Below are positions 15,229-16,744 of a stretch of DNA of 16,744 bases, one piece after another. A program made the translations under genes and the position numbers. Position 1 is the first letter of the stretch; the number at the start of each line of letters is the position of its first letter. The stretch is from JBOHWJ01 sp050736615. Lineage in GTDB: Bacteria > Desulfobacterota > Binatia > Binatales > Binataceae. The stretch covers positions 1 to 16,744 of the forward strand of contig JBOHWL010000153.1 of NCBI GenBank assembly GCA_050736615.1, written 5' to 3'. The notes under the pieces were generated by a model. The model was not told the DNA's origin. It saw only the letters and a list, made by a program, of their open reading frames with translations, and searched no databases.

Positions 15229-15444
15229 TTAGTTGTGAATGCGTCGCGGCACGCTGCCGTCGATGCGGCCCGGATCAAGAAACGGCATGAGTTCCTCATG
15301 ACGCGCCCATGCCAGCGACGCCAGTTCGAGCGGATCCAGGAAGATGCATTGACCGCTGCGGGTATCCCGAATCATCAGCCGCGGGCCATTTCCCTGATCA
15401 TTGCGTTCGACCTGTACTGAAGCAAATTCGCTGATCAATTCCAC
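15229..15444 (-). CDS. Small conserved-looking protein in the Rieske operon, function unknown
   Basis: A 71-aa product with a GTG start at 15444, preceded by GGAGA 9 nt upstream; an in-frame stop lies a few codons above it. The sequence has an N-terminal beta-rich stretch (EFASVQVERND, then RLMIRDTRSGQCIFLDP near residues 22-38) and a helical segment (LELASLAWARHEELMPFLDP). It has no signal peptide, membrane segment or metal-binding cysteine pattern; there is one Cys. It is 31 bp after the beta-subunit gene and 19 bp before the dehydrogenase gene, so it is surely part of the operon. Small proteins of this kind beside Rieske oxygenases are sometimes labelled 'dihydrodiol dehydrogenase' in databases, but at 71 aa it cannot be a complete dehydrogenase. 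An accessory or assembly role is a guess. Confidence 0.75.
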   Translation of the reverse strand: MELISEFASVQVERNDQGNGPRLMIRDTRSGQCIFLDPLELASLAWARHEELMPFLDPGRIDGSVPRRIHN

Positions 15445-15475
15445 CGCTTTATTTCTCCATGCCGGACAGCACCCA

Positions 15476-15943
15476 CTATATCAGGAACAGCAGATTCGGC
15501 AGCGGCTCGTTATTGTTGAGCAAGACCACTTTCTTATACTTGATTTTGAAGCTGTCCTGATCTGGCAACAATTTGTAGGTGCTGGTGCCCGCCCAGAGGA
15601 ATTGTTGGTGGCGATGCAATTCGGCCAAAATGAAATTCGCACTCACGCGCAGTTCGTTATCGCCACCCTCAAGCTCGATATTCGATACGAGGCGCTTGAG
15701 ACGCGGGGCCTGTTCTTTCAGCCACAACGTTTCCTTGAGCCGCTGGATACGGCTGCGGAGCTGGTTGCGCCGATCGTATATAATCGACACGTTGCGAGTC
15801 GGATCGATGTCGTCGGCGTTGCACGGCAACCAATAGGTCGCGTCCTGATCCCATAAGGCGAACCATTCGTCGTAACGATGGTCGTCCATCAGGCGGGCCT
15901 CGTGAAAGAGGAAACGTTCGACGGCGCTACGGTCGGCTGGCAT
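15476..15943 (-). CDS. Rieske ring-hydroxylating dioxygenase, beta subunit
   Basis: The 155-aa product matches the small (beta) subunit family of ring-hydroxylating oxygenases, which has a SnoaL/NTF2-like cone fold and forms the alpha3beta3 complex. Features are VERFLFHEARLMDDHRYDEW (about 8-27, the family's opening helix), FALWDQDATYWLP, then IIYDRRNQLRSRIQRL in the middle and RVSANFILAE towards the end. The upstream codon at 15946 is TTG; the ATG at 15943 is preferred. No clear Shine-Dalgarno precedes it. It is the first gene of the operon and is separated from its alpha partner by two other genes, an unusual order. The direct repeats at 15989-16035 lie just upstream and probably control it. 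Confidence 0.9.
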   Translation of the reverse strand: MPADRSAVERFLFHEARLMDDHRYDEWFALWDQDATYWLPCNADDIDPTRNVSIIYDRRNQLRSRIQRLKETLWLKEQAPRLKRLVSNIELEGGDNELRVSANFILAELHRHQQFLWAGTSTYKLLPDQDSFKIKYKKVVLLNNNEPLPNLLFLI

Positions 15944-15988
15944 CAAAAGACTCTACGTGTGCAGGCTGTCACCTGGAATCCGACCTCC

Positions 15989-16035
15989 CGGTTAGCAAAA
16001 AAGTAGCGCGGTTACCAGATAAAGATTCGGTTAGC
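15989..16035. repeat. Three direct repeats CGGTTA(G/C)C, about 20 bp apart, upstream of the Rieske operon
   Basis: CGGTTAGC (15989-15996), CGGTTACC (16009-16016) and CGGTTAGC (16028-16035) stand in the same orientation with start-to-start steps of 20 and 19 bp, about two helical turns, so they lie on one face of the DNA. A fourth core, CGGTTA, occurs at 16109-16114. They begin 46 bp before the beta-subunit start codon in the divergent intergenic region. This looks like a multi-site regulator binding array. No good -35/-10 pair for the minus strand is visible, consistent with an activator-dependent promoter. Confidence 0.6.
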
Positions 16036-16088
16036 GAGCGTGCCCCGCTGCTCCTGAGACGAGGATCATTGTGCCGCCCCGTTTCCGC

Positions 16089-16118
16089 TTGACTCACACA
16101 TATCTCGGCGGTTATATG
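16089..16118 (+). promoter_or_regulatory. Promoter of the arsR-type regulator gene
   Basis: TTGACT (16089-16094), then 17 bp to TTATAT or 18 bp to TATATG (16112-16118), forms a good sigma70-type promoter on the plus strand. Transcription would begin about 25 nt before the ATG at 16151. The leader contains no Shine-Dalgarno. Confidence 0.6.
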
Positions 16119-16119
16119 T
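16098..16119. promoter_or_regulatory. Inverted repeat over the regulator's -10 (candidate ArsR operator)
   Basis: ACATAT (16098-16103) and ATATGT (16114-16119) are perfect inverted arms with a 10-bp centre, 22 bp overall. They cover the spacer and -10 of the promoter. Size, AT-rich arms and position fit an ArsR-family autorepressor site. Binding by the neighbouring regulator is inference. Confidence 0.5.
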
Positions 16120-16150
16120 CGACCAATAGCCAGCAAGTTATTGATCCCAA

Positions 16151-16474
16151 ATGCCGAACGCTCACGATGTGCTCTTCAGAACGCTCGCCGATCCGACTCG
16201 GCGGGCTCTCTTCGAACGACTGTGCCGCGAAGGAGAGCAGACGGTCGGGGCTCTCACGGCTCGGGCCGGGGTCTCGCAACCGGCGGTCTCAAAGCATCTC
16301 CGGGTCCTGAAGCAGGCCGGGCTGGTGCGCGACCGCCATGGAGGTCGCCAGACGCACTCTAGCGCGCAGCTCGGCGCGCTTGCCCCGCTGATCAACTGGG
16401 AAAGCCAAATGGCCGGCTTCTGGCAAAGCCGGTTGGACCAACTAGAAGATCTACTCAAGAGGATGGACCAATGA
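16151..16474 (+). CDS. ArsR/SmtB-type winged-helix transcriptional regulator
   Basis: The 107-aa protein has the ArsR winged helix: FRTLADPTRRALFERL (9-24), then the helix-turn-helix TVGALTARAGVSQPAVSKHLRVLKQAGLV (31-59) and the wing DRHGGRQTHS (61-70). The usual metal-binding ELCVC box is absent and the only cysteine is C25, so it is probably not a metal sensor; it fits the SdpR-like branch found beside AHSA1/SRPBCC proteins. An in-frame TGA at 16142-16144 fixes the ATG at 16151. Its stop overlaps the next start (ATGA at 16471-16474), giving translational coupling. It likely represses its own operon through the inverted repeat at 16098-16119. Whether it also controls the divergent Rieske operon is open. 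Confidence 0.92.
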   Translation: MPNAHDVLFRTLADPTRRALFERLCREGEQTVGALTARAGVSQPAVSKHLRVLKQAGLVRDRHGGRQTHSSAQLGALAPLINWESQMAGFWQSRLDQLEDLLKRMDQ

Positions 16475-16744
16475 GCAACCCCGCGACCGAAACGCTCTCG
16501 GTCGTTGTCGAACGGGAGATACTTTATCCGCCGGAAAAAATCTGGCGCGCGCTGACGCAACCACAGCTGATCGAGGAGTGGCTCATGAAGAACGACTTCA
16601 AACCTGTCGTGGGCCACCGTTTCAGTCTTAGCGCAGACTGGGGCGTTGTTGACTGTCAGGTCCTGGCAGTCGAGCCGAACAAAACGCTGTCTTACACGTG
16701 GGGTGCCTATGGTCTCAAGAGCGTCGTCATTTGGACTCTCACCC
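16471..16744 (+). CDS. SRPBCC / AHSA1-domain protein (partial)
   Basis: The first 91 codons are in the window; the gene runs off the right edge. The START/Bet v1-like AHSA1 fold is recognisable: an initial strand VVVEREILYPPEKIWRALTQ (11-30), PQLIEEWLM, then RFSLSADWGVVDCQVLAVEP and LSYTWGAYG. AHSA1-type proteins have a hydrophobic cavity and often pair with ArsR-like regulators; their ligands are mostly unknown. GAGG 8 nt upstream and the ATGA overlap with the regulator support the start. It probably forms a two-gene operon with the regulator. Confidence 0.88.
   Translation, partial: MSNPATETLSVVVEREILYPPEKIWRALTQPQLIEEWLMKNDFKPVVGHRFSLSADWGVVDCQVLAVEPNKTLSYTWGAYGLKSVVIWTLT

Overview
The window is a GC-rich bacterial chromosome segment of ordinary gene density. 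One flank carries the conserved block rplU-rpmA-(insert)-obg-proB-proA-nadD-rsfS, an order typical of deltaproteobacteria-like lineages. The same segment has an F420-type luciferase-like oxidoreductase, a flavin-type luciferase-like monooxygenase, a Rieske ring-hydroxylating oxygenase and a DEDDh/GIY-YIG fusion nuclease. This mix suggests an uncultured soil lineage such as Binatota (Desulfobacterota_B-like). That placement is inference from gene content only.

Region 1 (1-7942, all on the minus strand, so read right to left): sufT, then rplU-rpmA with a consensus-like promoter and a strong intrinsic terminator. Next come an F420-type oxidoreductase with its own Shine-Dalgarno, obg, proB and proA (overlapping stops and starts), then nadD and rsfS after a 289-bp leader. 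A terminator-like hairpin follows rsfS, and a class I methyltransferase runs off the left edge. This is housekeeping: ribosomal proteins, ribosome assembly and silencing, proline and NAD synthesis, and Fe-S assembly.

Region 2 (8099-10018, plus strand): a single 639-aa nuclease. It joins a DEDDh 3'-5' exonuclease to the N-terminal half of UvrC (GIY-YIG domain, four-cysteine cluster site, UVR-like helix) and lacks the C-terminal UvrC nuclease.

Region 3 (10027-15943, minus strand): an apparent catabolic cluster. Reading in the direction of transcription: Rieske oxygenase beta subunit, a 71-aa unknown protein, a beta-hydroxyacid-dehydrogenase-type oxidoreductase, the Rieske alpha subunit, then after a 276-bp gap a limonene-monooxygenase-like LLM protein and an amidase. 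No ferredoxin or reductase is present. The plausible common theme is oxidation of a cyclic, possibly nitrogen-containing, organic substrate; the substrate is not determinable here.

Region 4 (15944-16744): a divergent intergenic region with three CGGTTA(G/C)C direct repeats about 20 bp apart, then a plus-strand ArsR-type regulator with a good promoter and an overlapping inverted repeat. The regulator is translationally coupled to an AHSA1/SRPBCC-domain protein cut by the right edge. I found no tRNA, rRNA, CRISPR array, insertion sequence or pseudogene. The most unusual items are the operator-like repeats, the small unknown protein in the Rieske operon and the fusion nuclease.
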